Origin: Desulfobacterales bacterium
GTDB taxonomy: Bacteria > Desulfobacterota > Desulfobacteria > Desulfobacterales > JAFDCJ01
Reading direction: 5' to 3'
Length of the DNA: 32,519 bases
NCBI GenBank assembly: GCA_020345785.1
Contig: CP070771.1
Span: 35,171 to 67,689, forward strand
Shown here: one piece after another, positions 16,369 through 23,707 of the stretch
Position numbering within the stretch: position 1 is the stretch's first letter
How the letters are laid out: each line of letters begins with the position of its first letter
Notes under the pieces: generated by a model
Databases searched by the model: none
Told to the model about the DNA's origin: nothing
Seen by the model: the letters and a program-made list of their open reading frames with translations, nothing else
Position numbers and translations under genes: made by a program

Positions 16369-16655
16369 CAGCATTTCACCCCGCCGCAGGCGGCCGCCTC
16401 CTTGCCCCTGATCCAGGTCTTGATGATATAAGAGGCGCAGCCGACACCCGGGGTAACGTGGATGGCCTCGGTCGGACAATTCAAGGCACACGCCCCGCAC
16501 TCCATGCAGCCGTCCCGATCACAGATGGCGGCTTTTTTTCCTTCCATCTGAAAAACCCCATGGGGACAGACACTTTCACACATGCCGCAGCCCACGCACG
16601 CCTCGGTTTCAAGCTGCAGCGTCGTCACCCCCGCTAGATATCTGAAGTCGTCCAT
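16365..16655 (-). CDS. hgcB: HgcB, 2[4Fe-4S] ferredoxin of mercury methylation
   Basis: 96 residues. Two CxxCxxCxxxC clusters (C20, C23, C26, C30 and C50, C53, C56, C60) are followed by the HgcB-specific Cys73 in TPGVGCASYII and a terminal vicinal pair, Cys95-Cys96, with an extra Cys90. The CMECGACALNCP block is the family signature. HgcB is thought to reduce the HgcA corrinoid and to take part in Hg(II) transfer through Cys73 and the C-terminal cysteines. Its ATG is 2 nt after the hgcA stop with an AGGA ribosome site overlapping the hgcA end, so translation is coupled. Its stop (16365-16367) shares two bases with the htpX stop, so there is no room for a terminator between them. Confidence 0.96.
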   Translation of the reverse strand: MDDFRYLAGVTTLQLETEACVGCGMCESVCPHGVFQMEGKKAAICDRDGCMECGACALNCPTEAIHVTPGVGCASYIIKTWIRGKEAAACGGVKCC

Positions 16656-16657
16656 TT

Positions 16658-17863
16658 TTATCCTGTAAATGCCGCGCCTATCCAGGCAGCCGCCGCAATC
16701 AAAGCTGCAGCTGCCTGCAGCGGGATGGCCCGGCGCATTTCTTTTTCGACTCCCGAGGGGGAGGTGAAGGGCGTCGAGCCGGTAAAATTCATGGTCAGGT
16801 AGGAGCTGATCGCCACGGTAATCAGAAGCAGCGCAACGTCCTCCAGCCAGATGATATTGTTTCTAAAGATGGCAACTACGGCCAGACCCGCAATGCCCCC
16901 GGTCAGTGCACCTTTTAGTGCAAAAGCGCGTCCCGGTATCCAGGGCAGCAACACGGGTGCGGCCACCGCACCGGCCAGGATGCCGGCGATAGAAGCCGTT
17001 GCGACCATCAACCCCCGATTCCAGGCATCACCGAACGAAAAAAAGTGTGTTCCAATACCTGACAGCAAAAACACAGCCAGCAGAATCCAAAGCGTTGATT
17101 TCGGCAGGTGGGATAGCTCCACCGGCACCAGTACCACGCGCTCCGGCAACGTAAAAGTCACCCGGCGCATCGATTTGTCAGCTTTACATCCGTCTGCGAT
17201 ATACTGTTGAACATTGCGGGCCTGGATCGGGCCCCAGAGAACCGTGAAACCACTTTCTTTTTTTACACGCACTGCCGATACGCCCGTGGCGGCCAGCTGC
17301 GGCAAGATAAGCCGGTCATGTCGTACCAGTTTTTTCAGACCGGTTTGTTGGACGCGATGCACCACCTCCCGGGTGGAGAAAAGCGCTTTACCGGCAGCAC
17401 ACCAGACGTTGATGCCGCGCGTATCGATCACCAGGATCCAGGCATTCAATGAGGTTAACTCCCGGCGCAGAGAATCGAAGCTGAGCTTATAATTGGCGGT
17501 AACCAAAACCGGTGAGTCCTGATCCGGTGCCCCCACACAATACAGTCCGGGGGCGATTTTATATTGATCTCTTTTTATTCCAAGACGGACGGCTAAGGTG
17601 CCCACCCGATCAGATCGTTCGAGTCGGGTTTTAACCCGGGGAACCGGGCCAACCGGCGTTTCAATAAAGGTGTCGACAAAGTCCAGCAGCCTGTAACCGG
17701 GTTGTTCATACCGACTGCTCTGCGGCCCTGGTGGAGATCCGCAGCACACCTCCCCGGCGGAAGGCGACATGACAAAGGGTTGCAGAGTGGTTGGTTGCTG
17801 CGTTGAACAGGAACCCTCGTCACGTAGACAGCATTCATTTTTTTGCGGGCTCAATTCATCCAT
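16658..17863 (-). CDS. hgcA: HgcA, corrinoid protein that methylates mercury
   Basis: 401 residues. The corrinoid domain (about 65-225), distantly related to the CO dehydrogenase/acetyl-CoA synthase corrinoid protein, contains the diagnostic cap-helix motif NVWCAAGK at 152-159. Cys155 is the expected lower-axial cobalt ligand. APGLYCVG, VLVTANYKLSFDSLRREL and ILPQLAATGV are further conserved blocks. Five membrane helices follow (about 257-275, 285-308, 315-333, 338-358, 380-399), with the conserved MNFTGSTPFTSPSGVEKEM between the last two. HgcA passes a methyl carbanion equivalent to Hg(II), giving methylmercury. Compared with shorter HgcA proteins (about 340 residues) it has a 55-60 residue N-terminal extension with two CC pairs (11-12, 40-41) and Cys19. 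The ATG at 17863 has only a weak ribosome site. Confidence 0.97.
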   Translation of the reverse strand: MDELSPQKNECCLRDEGSCSTQQPTTLQPFVMSPSAGEVCCGSPPGPQSSRYEQPGYRLLDFVDTFIETPVGPVPRVKTRLERSDRVGTLAVRLGIKRDQYKIAPGLYCVGAPDQDSPVLVTANYKLSFDSLRRELTSLNAWILVIDTRGINVWCAAGKALFSTREVVHRVQQTGLKKLVRHDRLILPQLAATGVSAVRVKKESGFTVLWGPIQARNVQQYIADGCKADKSMRRVTFTLPERVVLVPVELSHLPKSTLWILLAVFLLSGIGTHFFSFGDAWNRGLMVATASIAGILAGAVAAPVLLPWIPGRAFALKGALTGGIAGLAVVAIFRNNIIWLEDVALLLITVAISSYLTMNFTGSTPFTSPSGVEKEMRRAIPLQAAAALIAAAAWIGAAFTG

Positions 17864-17895
17864 GTCTTCAATCTTCGAGTATAAAAACTCTCAAT

Positions 17896-17925
17896 ATTGT
17901 ATCTTTCGGCGCTATTGTATACCAA
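17896..17925 (-). promoter_or_regulatory. candidate promoter immediately upstream of hgcA
   Basis: On the minus strand TTGGTA (17920-17925, four of six matches to -35) is spaced 18 nt from TACAAT (17896-17901, five of six to -10). It lies in the 75-bp gap before hgcA, giving a leader of about 25-30 nt. If real, hgcAB could be expressed apart from the upstream genes. Confidence 0.35.
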
Positions 17926-17938
17926 TCTGCCGCCGCAT

Positions 17939-18136
17939 TCAACCGGAGTCGATTATTTTTTTAAGGGCAGGGAGGGGACGACGACCGTTGCACTGGTTGA
18001 GGCAAACCCGACAGCGATCGTCACTGCAATTTTGGCAGGCAAAACAGTCCTTGCAGGGGTTTTTTTTGACGCACTTGTCCGACTGCTGAGGCACATACAC
18101 TTTACCCTTCAAGCCGGGAACTGTTACAAAGGCCAC
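17939..18136 (-). CDS. small eight-cysteine protein upstream of hgcA
   Basis: 65 residues from GTG 18136. This start is chosen because GGGAGA lies 6-7 nt upstream; a TTG two codons earlier would sit on top of that site. After a short beta-like N-terminus (AFVTVPGLKGKVYVPQQ) come eight cysteines in about 28 residues: C-x4-C-x2-C-x2-C-x2-C-x4-C-x2-C-x3-C (DKCVKKNPCKDCFACQNC, then DDRCRVCLNQC). A basic tail follows. There is no signal or membrane segment. The pattern suits a metal or Fe-S binding mini-protein; it is not a standard 4Fe-4S ferredoxin spacing. The gene overlaps the end of the glycosyltransferase gene by 13 nt and ends 75 bp before hgcA. Function unknown; a role in Hg or corrinoid handling is speculation from position. 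Confidence 0.65.
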   Translation of the reverse strand: MAFVTVPGLKGKVYVPQQSDKCVKKNPCKDCFACQNCSDDRCRVCLNQCNGRRPLPALKKIIDSG

Positions 18137-19548
18137 GCGCAATCTCCCATGTCAAAATCTGCTAAAGGTTGCGATCGATTACTCATTGGGCAATGTTGAG
18201 CGTCATATTGTTTATACATGACAACCTGTGGGTCGATATACACATCACCCTCTTGCTCGGAAGAGACCGTTTTGCCTTTCAGTTGGTCGGCTGCGTCGCC
18301 GAAGAAGGCTTTTAGGATGGCCGTCAGCTGGCTGCGCAACACCGAGTAGGAGTAATGCCGGGCGGCAATCTGATAATTGTTGTCGACCATTTTTTTTCTG
18401 CGTCGGGACGACTCCAGCACTTCGACGACATTGTTTACGGTATTTTTAGATAGGTAGCCATCCATCACTGCCAGGTCAAACCCCAACGGCTCTATATCCC
18501 GCACAAACGTGGCATAGCGATTAATCAGGATGGGCTTTTTGAAATATACACCCTCCAGAAACGCATTGCCGAACCCTTCGTACAGACTGGGAAAGGTGAT
18601 GAAATCCGCGTAGGGATAGACATCCCAGAGAGAATATTTTGCCTTGCCGTTGCCCTTGCGGCTCAGCGGATCGGCAATCCGAATCGATACAAGTCGCAGA
18701 TCGACCCCATGTTCGCAGGCATATTCCTTCAGCCATTCTGCATATTCCCTTCCTTCATCACCGGCTTCATGAGATATGACCAACTTGTTGCGGCGGTCTT
18801 TGAGTTCCTTGACCAGTTCGATGGCAAATTCGATACCTTTGCGCTGAATAATCCGGGTGGGCTGCAGCATCATTCTGTCATCCGGGGTAAGTCCAATGGA
18901 TTCGCGAAAAATTAGCGTTCTTTTTTGGCTTACCCGCGGAGGGTTTTCAAAATCCAGGACATTGGGAATTATGGTTGAGGAAATACCGGCACGTAATGCC
19001 AGCTGTTCCTGGGCTTCGGAATTTATCACCACATGCCTGATATTGGATAAATTCGGTGGAAATGCCATACGGATGTAATCGCTGACGGCATTTATTGAAA
19101 AACGTACCCGTTCCCAGTTAAAATCATGATGGTGGGCAATGGTGGGTATCTGAGTTTCTGAAATGGTTTCAGTTAAAGCCAAACCGAGCGGCACGTGCAA
19201 TGGAATGGTCAGGGCATTTTCAGCAATTAGCAGACCAATGTCAAATTTTTTGACAAATTCATGGAGCTTGGATTTCAAAAACGAGCGAATTTTGTGGATG
19301 GCACGGGTTACAGACTGCGGGCGTCGCTTTTGTCCGAATACCCGGTTGTTTATCCATCGGATCTGTTCATGCTGAAAGTGTGCCTCGGGCACTGAAAATG
19401 TTTTGCCGGGCTCCCGATCCAATTCGCCCGCAAACCAGAAACAGCGAAGTCCATTTTGCTGGAAAACATCCGCCCATTTACTGAATTCCAAGGATACACC
19501 GTCCGTTCCGGCAAATCGAGTAGAAACAAATCCGATATTTTTTGTCAT
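18124..19548 (-). CDS. glycosyltransferase family 4 (GT-B fold)
   Basis: 474 residues. N-terminal acceptor half starts IGFVSTRFAGTDGVSLE, the glycine-rich loop of GT-B enzymes, and includes HHHDFNWER (139-147). The donor half contains LQPTRIIQRKGIEFAIELV (228-246) and the E-x7-E motif EGFGNAFLE (324-332). The order and motifs resemble retaining GT4 enzymes such as mannosylglucosylglycerate synthase, but the sugar and acceptor cannot be settled from sequence. The C-terminal 40 residues past about 435 are not part of the fold and end in DFDMGDCAWPL, where the frame overlaps the start of the Cys-rich gene. It follows a polytopic membrane protein gene by 52 bp on the same strand. Confidence 0.85.
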   Translation of the reverse strand: MTKNIGFVSTRFAGTDGVSLEFSKWADVFQQNGLRCFWFAGELDREPGKTFSVPEAHFQHEQIRWINNRVFGQKRRPQSVTRAIHKIRSFLKSKLHEFVKKFDIGLLIAENALTIPLHVPLGLALTETISETQIPTIAHHHDFNWERVRFSINAVSDYIRMAFPPNLSNIRHVVINSEAQEQLALRAGISSTIIPNVLDFENPPRVSQKRTLIFRESIGLTPDDRMMLQPTRIIQRKGIEFAIELVKELKDRRNKLVISHEAGDEGREYAEWLKEYACEHGVDLRLVSIRIADPLSRKGNGKAKYSLWDVYPYADFITFPSLYEGFGNAFLEGVYFKKPILINRYATFVRDIEPLGFDLAVMDGYLSKNTVNNVVEVLESSRRRKKMVDNNYQIAARHYSYSVLRSQLTAILKAFFGDAADQLKGKTVSSEQEGDVYIDPQVVMYKQYDAQHCPMSNRSQPLADFDMGDCAWPL

Positions 19549-19600
19549 GGTGCTTATACTTTTATCGCGGTAGTTTTCAATTTAAACTCATTTCGAGGTA

Positions 19601-20704
19601 TCATAAATCACCGTTGAACCGCTGCCCCAGCATATCGCCGATGACTACACATTCCAGGCCGAATGGAAGATAACCGGCATAGCCCAGCAGCGGCATTTCA
19701 AAAATTTGAAAGCGATCAACCAGAGGAATGGTGTATTGCCACTTTGCCAGGCTAAAATAATTCCACATTTCCCAGAACCCGCCGCAAACCAAAGCCGCCA
19801 AAGCCGCCGCGACGGCTCCGCTCCAGTCTCCGGCGGCCATCTGTGAGAGGCTGTGCCGATCTTTCATCAAGGTTTGCAGTCCGACGAGGATCAAAAGGGG
19901 CGACACCCAGAGCAGAGGGAATAAATAGTTCGGCCAGACTCCAATGCCGGCAAGGCCGGCCGCCGAAAGCAGCAGACAACCGGCTGCCAGCCGAACCGGG
20001 TGGGACAGCTTGATCGGCCTGGTTCGAGCATAGCAACGGTTGATCCAGGCGACACCGAGCAGATAGTGCCGGGTGCTTAACACAGCCGGCAACACCGTGG
20101 AAAAAGGCAGGGTGGCATACCAGAAATATGCCCAAGGACCGAACTGCACGCCCGTGTAGTACCAATTTTGGACGAAACGGTTCAGGTATTCAAATAACCA
20201 CCAGAAGGCAGCGCTGGCCGGGAAAAGCAGCAGAAAAAATCCGGGCCGGTCTGTCATCAGGCTGTGACCGCTGCGGCGCCAACAAAGGGCATTGACCACC
20301 AAGATATATGAAAACCATAGCGGACTGAAGGTGTGTGGTTGAAAGGCTGCAAACCAGGAAAAGCGGGTCCAGGCCAGAATCCAGGCGATTGCCCCGGAAG
20401 TGACGCCGACCCATCCCCACCAGGGAAAGCGCAAAGAGGCCGAAGCAGCGGTGGTTGGAAGACTTTTACGATATGATTGAACGCCGGCGGCTGCCAGCGG
20501 ATAAACCGACCCTGCAATCAGCAAGACGAAGATGAAAAACGCCGGCCATGAAAACGGGGCATGCTGGACATAGCGGCTTTGGGGAGGAAATTCAAGATAG
20601 CGGTCAACCGGAAAACCGGCGATCAGCACCCCTGCGAGCGGCAGTCCCAGCAACATGACTGCCGCGAATAAAAATTTGAGCAAAAAACGTTGGGGGAAAG
20701 ACAT
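19601..20704 (-). CDS. polytopic membrane protein of unknown function
   Basis: 367 residues with about nine or ten hydrophobic helices, beginning with FLFAAVMLLGLPLAGVLIAGF and FFIFVLLIAGSVYPLAAAG. It is rich in Trp and Tyr. Aromatic loops such as FWWLFEYLNRFVQNWYY, GFWEMWNYFSLAKWQY and GYAGYLPFGLECVV recur and may form a conserved lipid-facing or active-site surface. I do not recognise a named transporter or enzyme family. It begins a same-strand run into the glycosyltransferase (52-bp gap), so a shared role in glycolipid or compatible-solute metabolism is possible but unproven. No strong ribosome site is seen before the ATG. Confidence 0.75.
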   Translation of the reverse strand: MSFPQRFLLKFLFAAVMLLGLPLAGVLIAGFPVDRYLEFPPQSRYVQHAPFSWPAFFIFVLLIAGSVYPLAAAGVQSYRKSLPTTAASASLRFPWWGWVGVTSGAIAWILAWTRFSWFAAFQPHTFSPLWFSYILVVNALCWRRSGHSLMTDRPGFFLLLFPASAAFWWLFEYLNRFVQNWYYTGVQFGPWAYFWYATLPFSTVLPAVLSTRHYLLGVAWINRCYARTRPIKLSHPVRLAAGCLLLSAAGLAGIGVWPNYLFPLLWVSPLLILVGLQTLMKDRHSLSQMAAGDWSGAVAAALAALVCGGFWEMWNYFSLAKWQYTIPLVDRFQIFEMPLLGYAGYLPFGLECVVIGDMLGQRFNGDL

Positions 20705-21015
20705 GGCTGTGTTTGATGCGCGGGCCGGTTACCAATAATGTCTTTTTTCAATAATTCAAATATCTTCAAGCCATCAGAAAATTCGAAATTCTAATATCGA
20801 AATACGAAACACATCCGAAATCATAATGACAAAGATCCAAAACGATGATGCTATTGCTTTAAACTTAGACTAGCAATCGCTGCCAAAGTTTAGAATTTTT
20901 GACCATTTGTAATTTGATATTGTCACGAGATTCGAATTTCTCAACGAGCTTAAGACTTCCAGCGTAAGTTCTCGGAGTTTTCAAATATGATGCTTATTTC
21001 CTTGGTTTAACACGG
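20705..21015. repeat. 311-bp spacer with diverged inverted microrepeat arms
   Basis: From about 20755 to 20845 run units such as GAAATTC, TAATATCGAAATACGAAAC, CATAATGAC and AAGATCCAAAAC. From about 20890 to 20945 related units run in the opposite sense (GTTTAGAATTTTTGACC, ATTTGTAATTTGATATTG, GATTCGAATTTC). The arrangement matches the other inverted elements in the window but is more diverged. No gene or T-tract terminator after trxB is seen. Confidence 0.55.
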
Positions 21016-21996
21016 CTATGACGCCACATCCTGCAGTTGTTCAGGCAATTCACATACCTCAGATGTTTTGCGGGTTTCGACGTAGTGGGCGGCCGCCAGT
21101 GCGGCTGTGCAGCCGTCGGCGGCGGACAAAACTATTTGTCGGGCGTATTTTTCGCGCAAATCGCCGATGACATAAATTCCGGGGCTATTGGTCTCGCATT
21201 TATCGTCGGTAACCACATAACCATCGGCATTCATTTTGGTCCCGGCCGGCACCAGTTGATTATTGGGATTAAAACCGATGAAAATGAAAACACCGTCGGT
21301 GGCCAGCTCGCGTTGTTCCCCGGTCAGGGTATCTTTTAGATCCACCGCCGTAACGCCGGCGTCATCCGCCTTGATGGCGGTGACCACCGAATTCCAAATA
21401 ATTTCGATTTTGCACTCGGCTTTCACACGCTGTTGTAAAAGCGCACCGGCTCTGAGGGCATCTCGTCGGTGGACAATATAAACCTGCTTGGCCAGTTTTG
21501 CCAGGTAGAGGGATTCTTCAGCAGCTGTATCACCGCCGCCGACGACCACCACAGTTTTGTTGCGGAAGAAAAATCCATCGCACACCGCACAATAGGAAAC
21601 CCCTTTGCCGTACAATTCTTCTTCACCGGGAACATCGAGTTTGCGGGGGTTTCCACCGGTTGCCAGAATGACTGCATGGGCTTGCAGTGTGCTGCCGCCG
21701 GTAAGTTTGACCGTGTGGAGATCAAGGCCCGGCTCCAACTCCAGCACTTCAGCCGAGCGAATTTCAAGACCATAGGACTGGGCGTGCAATGCAAATTTCA
21801 TGGCCAGCTCGGCGCCGCTGATATGTTCGTCGCCGGGCCAATTTTCAACGGAATCGGAGTTGTTTACCTGCCCGCCGGGTGCTGCCATTTCAATCAGAAC
21901 CGTTTTTAATGCTGCACGCATTGCATAAATACCGGCGGTCAGTCCGCCCGGACCTCCCCCGATAATGATGACATCGTAGACATCGGATTCGGACAT
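21016..21996 (-). CDS. trxB: thioredoxin-disulfide reductase
   Basis: 326 residues from ATG 21996, chosen because a strong GGGGAGG site lies 6 nt upstream; the longer frame to 22062 lacks one. FAD-binding GGGPGG is at 13-18, the redox pair Cys136-Ala-Val-Cys139 with following Asp lies in SYCAVCDG, the NADPH motif GGGDTAAEESLYLA comes next, and the C-terminal FAD block GIYVIGDLREK closes the protein. This is the low-molecular-weight bacterial enzyme that reduces thioredoxin with NADPH. Its promoter is proposed at 22036-22064. It is upstream of the glycosyltransferase-hgcAB run on the same strand but separated by 311 bp of repeat-rich spacer. Confidence 0.97.
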   Translation of the reverse strand: MSESDVYDVIIIGGGPGGLTAGIYAMRAALKTVLIEMAAPGGQVNNSDSVENWPGDEHISGAELAMKFALHAQSYGLEIRSAEVLELEPGLDLHTVKLTGGSTLQAHAVILATGGNPRKLDVPGEEELYGKGVSYCAVCDGFFFRNKTVVVVGGGDTAAEESLYLAKLAKQVYIVHRRDALRAGALLQQRVKAECKIEIIWNSVVTAIKADDAGVTAVDLKDTLTGEQRELATDGVFIFIGFNPNNQLVPAGTKMNADGYVVTDDKCETNSPGIYVIGDLREKYARQIVLSAADGCTAALAAAHYVETRKTSEVCELPEQLQDVAS

Positions 21997-22035
21997 GCTT
22001 GCCTCCCCTCTGGGTTGCCGTATTGTAAGTGAAAT

Positions 22036-22064
22036 AATATAATGACCGAAATAAATGGACACAA
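22036..22064 (-). promoter_or_regulatory. candidate sigma-70 promoter for trxB
   Basis: On the minus strand TTGTGT (22059-22064) and TATATT (22036-22041, five of six to the -10 consensus) are separated by exactly 17 nt. The start of transcription would be about 35 nt before the chosen trxB ATG, a sensible leader, and the longer trxB frame would begin inside the promoter. Confidence 0.5.
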
Positions 22065-22132
22065 GGTTGTAATTTAAAATAAAAAGAATGGATCTACAAC
22101 CCCAAAGTGGTAATTCACTTTGAAGGCTTTCG

Positions 22133-22930
22133 ATGGACGATATCCAATTTCAAAAGCTGCTGGATTTCCTGGGGTACTCATGGCCGGGTTATCGCAAGGT
22201 TAGAAAAGCTGTGAAAAAGCGGATTCGCAGGCATATGCAGCGGCTGGGCTGTGTGGATATCAATGCATATTTGAACATCCTGGCGCATCGGACCGACAGC
22301 CGACAGGAATGCGAACTGCTGATGACGGTATCCATCAGTCGTTTTTTTCGTGACCGGCCTTTGTGGGAGATGCTTGAACACCGATGGCTGCCGGATATCA
22401 TTGCTAAAAATCCTACGTCAATGAGGGTGTGGTCGGCAGGCTGTGCCTGCGGTGAAGAGGTTTACAGCTTTAAGATTATCTGGGAGAATGTGAGAAAAAA
22501 GCTTGGATCATTACCCCCCCTTGAAGTTTTGGCCAGCGACAGACATCCCCAATATATTGGACGGGCACAAAGCGGGATTTACAACCGCAGCAGTTTAAGG
22601 GAGGTTGCGGCTGAGGTGGCCGTCGTATTTTTTGAGCGCCGCAAGGGTTCCAAACAGATTGTGATCAAAGATGACCTTAAAAGCAATATCCGCTGGGAAA
22701 TTCGCCATCTGCTCGGCGATCCGCCCGAATCGGTCTTTCAACTCATATTCCTGCGGAATAACATCTTGACTTATTGTCGGCAAAAGAATCAAATCCGGGC
22801 TTTAATCGGCATCGTTGAGCGTCTGGAGTCGGGCGGTTTGTTCATCATCGGGTGCCGTGAAAGCCTGCCGTCTGGAGTTGTAAACCTCGTTCCGACGGCT
22901 GAATTGCCGTATGTGTTTCAAAAATTGTAG
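22133..22930 (+). CDS. CheR-type SAM methyltransferase
   Basis: 265 residues, normal CheR length. The N-terminal helical domain (about 1-75) includes RKAVKKRIRRHMQRLG and ends in the conserved SISRFFRD. The SAM site is SAGCACGEEVYS (101-112), against SAGCSTGEEPYS in CheR. ILTYCRQK near 213-221 corresponds to the conserved NxLIYF segment. CheR methylates glutamates of chemoreceptors, but stand-alone homologues without che neighbours, as here, may act in other signalling pathways. The replacement of ST by AC in the SAM loop and of Pro by Val after GEE are mild deviations. GAAGG 6 nt before the ATG supports the start. It diverges from trxB. Confidence 0.85.
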   Translation: MDDIQFQKLLDFLGYSWPGYRKVRKAVKKRIRRHMQRLGCVDINAYLNILAHRTDSRQECELLMTVSISRFFRDRPLWEMLEHRWLPDIIAKNPTSMRVWSAGCACGEEVYSFKIIWENVRKKLGSLPPLEVLASDRHPQYIGRAQSGIYNRSSLREVAAEVAVVFFERRKGSKQIVIKDDLKSNIRWEIRHLLGDPPESVFQLIFLRNNILTYCRQKNQIRALIGIVERLESGGLFIIGCRESLPSGVVNLVPTAELPYVFQKL

Positions 22931-22931
22931 C

Positions 22932-22971
22932 TGCCGGATATTGGATGCTGGATAGCGGATGCCGGATGCTC
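22932..22971. repeat. GGATGCTGGAT-type microrepeat
   Basis: Four imperfect GGAT(A/G)(T/C)(T/C)G units in tandem directly after the cheR-like stop. It is the same style of degenerate tandem unit that builds the arms of the larger elements, here without an inverted partner. Confidence 0.45.
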
Positions 22972-23044
22972 GCTGGGCTCCGTCATATAAACGAACAATT
23001 AGCTGATGTTGTGAATTTCGACCATCAATTTTGGAGGTGTGCCG

Positions 23045-23707
23045 ATGTTTTCACTGGAGTCATTTTACCAAACGTACGAGACCGACACCACCGAGCTGAC
23101 GATACATGGGCGCAAATTTCAAATGCTGCTGCCCAAAGATCTGTCCCCTTTTATTCATACCCAGGATCTGCTGTCTGAATTTCCCCTGTGGGCCAAGATC
23201 TGGCAGGCGTCCTGGGTCCTGGCCGACTTTCTGGCCGAGATGCCGGTGGTGGCGGGGAAAAACTTTTTAGAAATCGGTGCCGGAGCGGGATTGGTCGGTG
23301 TCGTTGCGGCCTCCTTCGGCCACCGCATTACCATGACCGAATTCAATCCCGACGCCCTCCAGTTTGCGCATGCGAATGCCGTCATCAACGGCTGCCCGCG
23401 GCTACCCATCCGCAAACTGGACTGGAATCAACCCAAGCTGGCGGAAACCTTCGATTATATCGTGGCATCTGAGGTAACCTATAAAAAAGAACATGTGCCC
23501 TCCCTGGTAAAGCTTTTTAAAAAATATCTGAAACCTGGCGGCGCGGTCTATCTGGCCGGCGAGATGCGAAGGGTCAGCCGAGATTTTTATCAACAATTGG
23601 AAACCGCTTTTGACATCAGGGTTCAGAAAAAAATCTTGAGATCCGACGGCGAGGAGACCGTTGTTTTTTTGTTTCAGATGACCAGAAAAGCGAATCATGG
23701 TCCATAA
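23045..23707 (+). CDS. Methyltransf_16-like SAM methyltransferase
   Basis: 220 residues from ATG 23045, which has GGAGG 7 nt upstream; a GTG two codons earlier is less well placed. The conserved LWAKIWQASWVLADFL precedes the SAM motif FLEIGAGAGLVGVVAA, then TEFNPDALQFAHANA and the post-I motif FDYIVASEVTYKKEHVPSLV. These are the marks of the METTL21/nicotinamide N-methyltransferase-like group, which includes protein lysine methyltransferases. In bacteria the targets are unknown. It follows the cheR-like gene on the same strand after 114 bp, but there is no further sign of functional linkage. Confidence 0.85.
   Translation: MFSLESFYQTYETDTTELTIHGRKFQMLLPKDLSPFIHTQDLLSEFPLWAKIWQASWVLADFLAEMPVVAGKNFLEIGAGAGLVGVVAASFGHRITMTEFNPDALQFAHANAVINGCPRLPIRKLDWNQPKLAETFDYIVASEVTYKKEHVPSLVKLFKKYLKPGGAVYLAGEMRRVSRDFYQQLETAFDIRVQKKILRSDGEETVVFLFQMTRKANHGP

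Noticed and set aside
16658..17863. HgcA considered as the corrinoid subunit of CO dehydrogenase/acetyl-CoA synthase
   Set aside because: That subunit has an N-terminal 4Fe-4S domain and no C-terminal membrane helices; this protein has NVWCAAGK, five helices and an HgcB partner.
21997..22062. 22-residue N-terminal extension of thioredoxin reductase
   Set aside because: No ribosome site, it overlaps the likely promoter, and a strong GGGGAGG precedes the internal ATG at the family-typical start.
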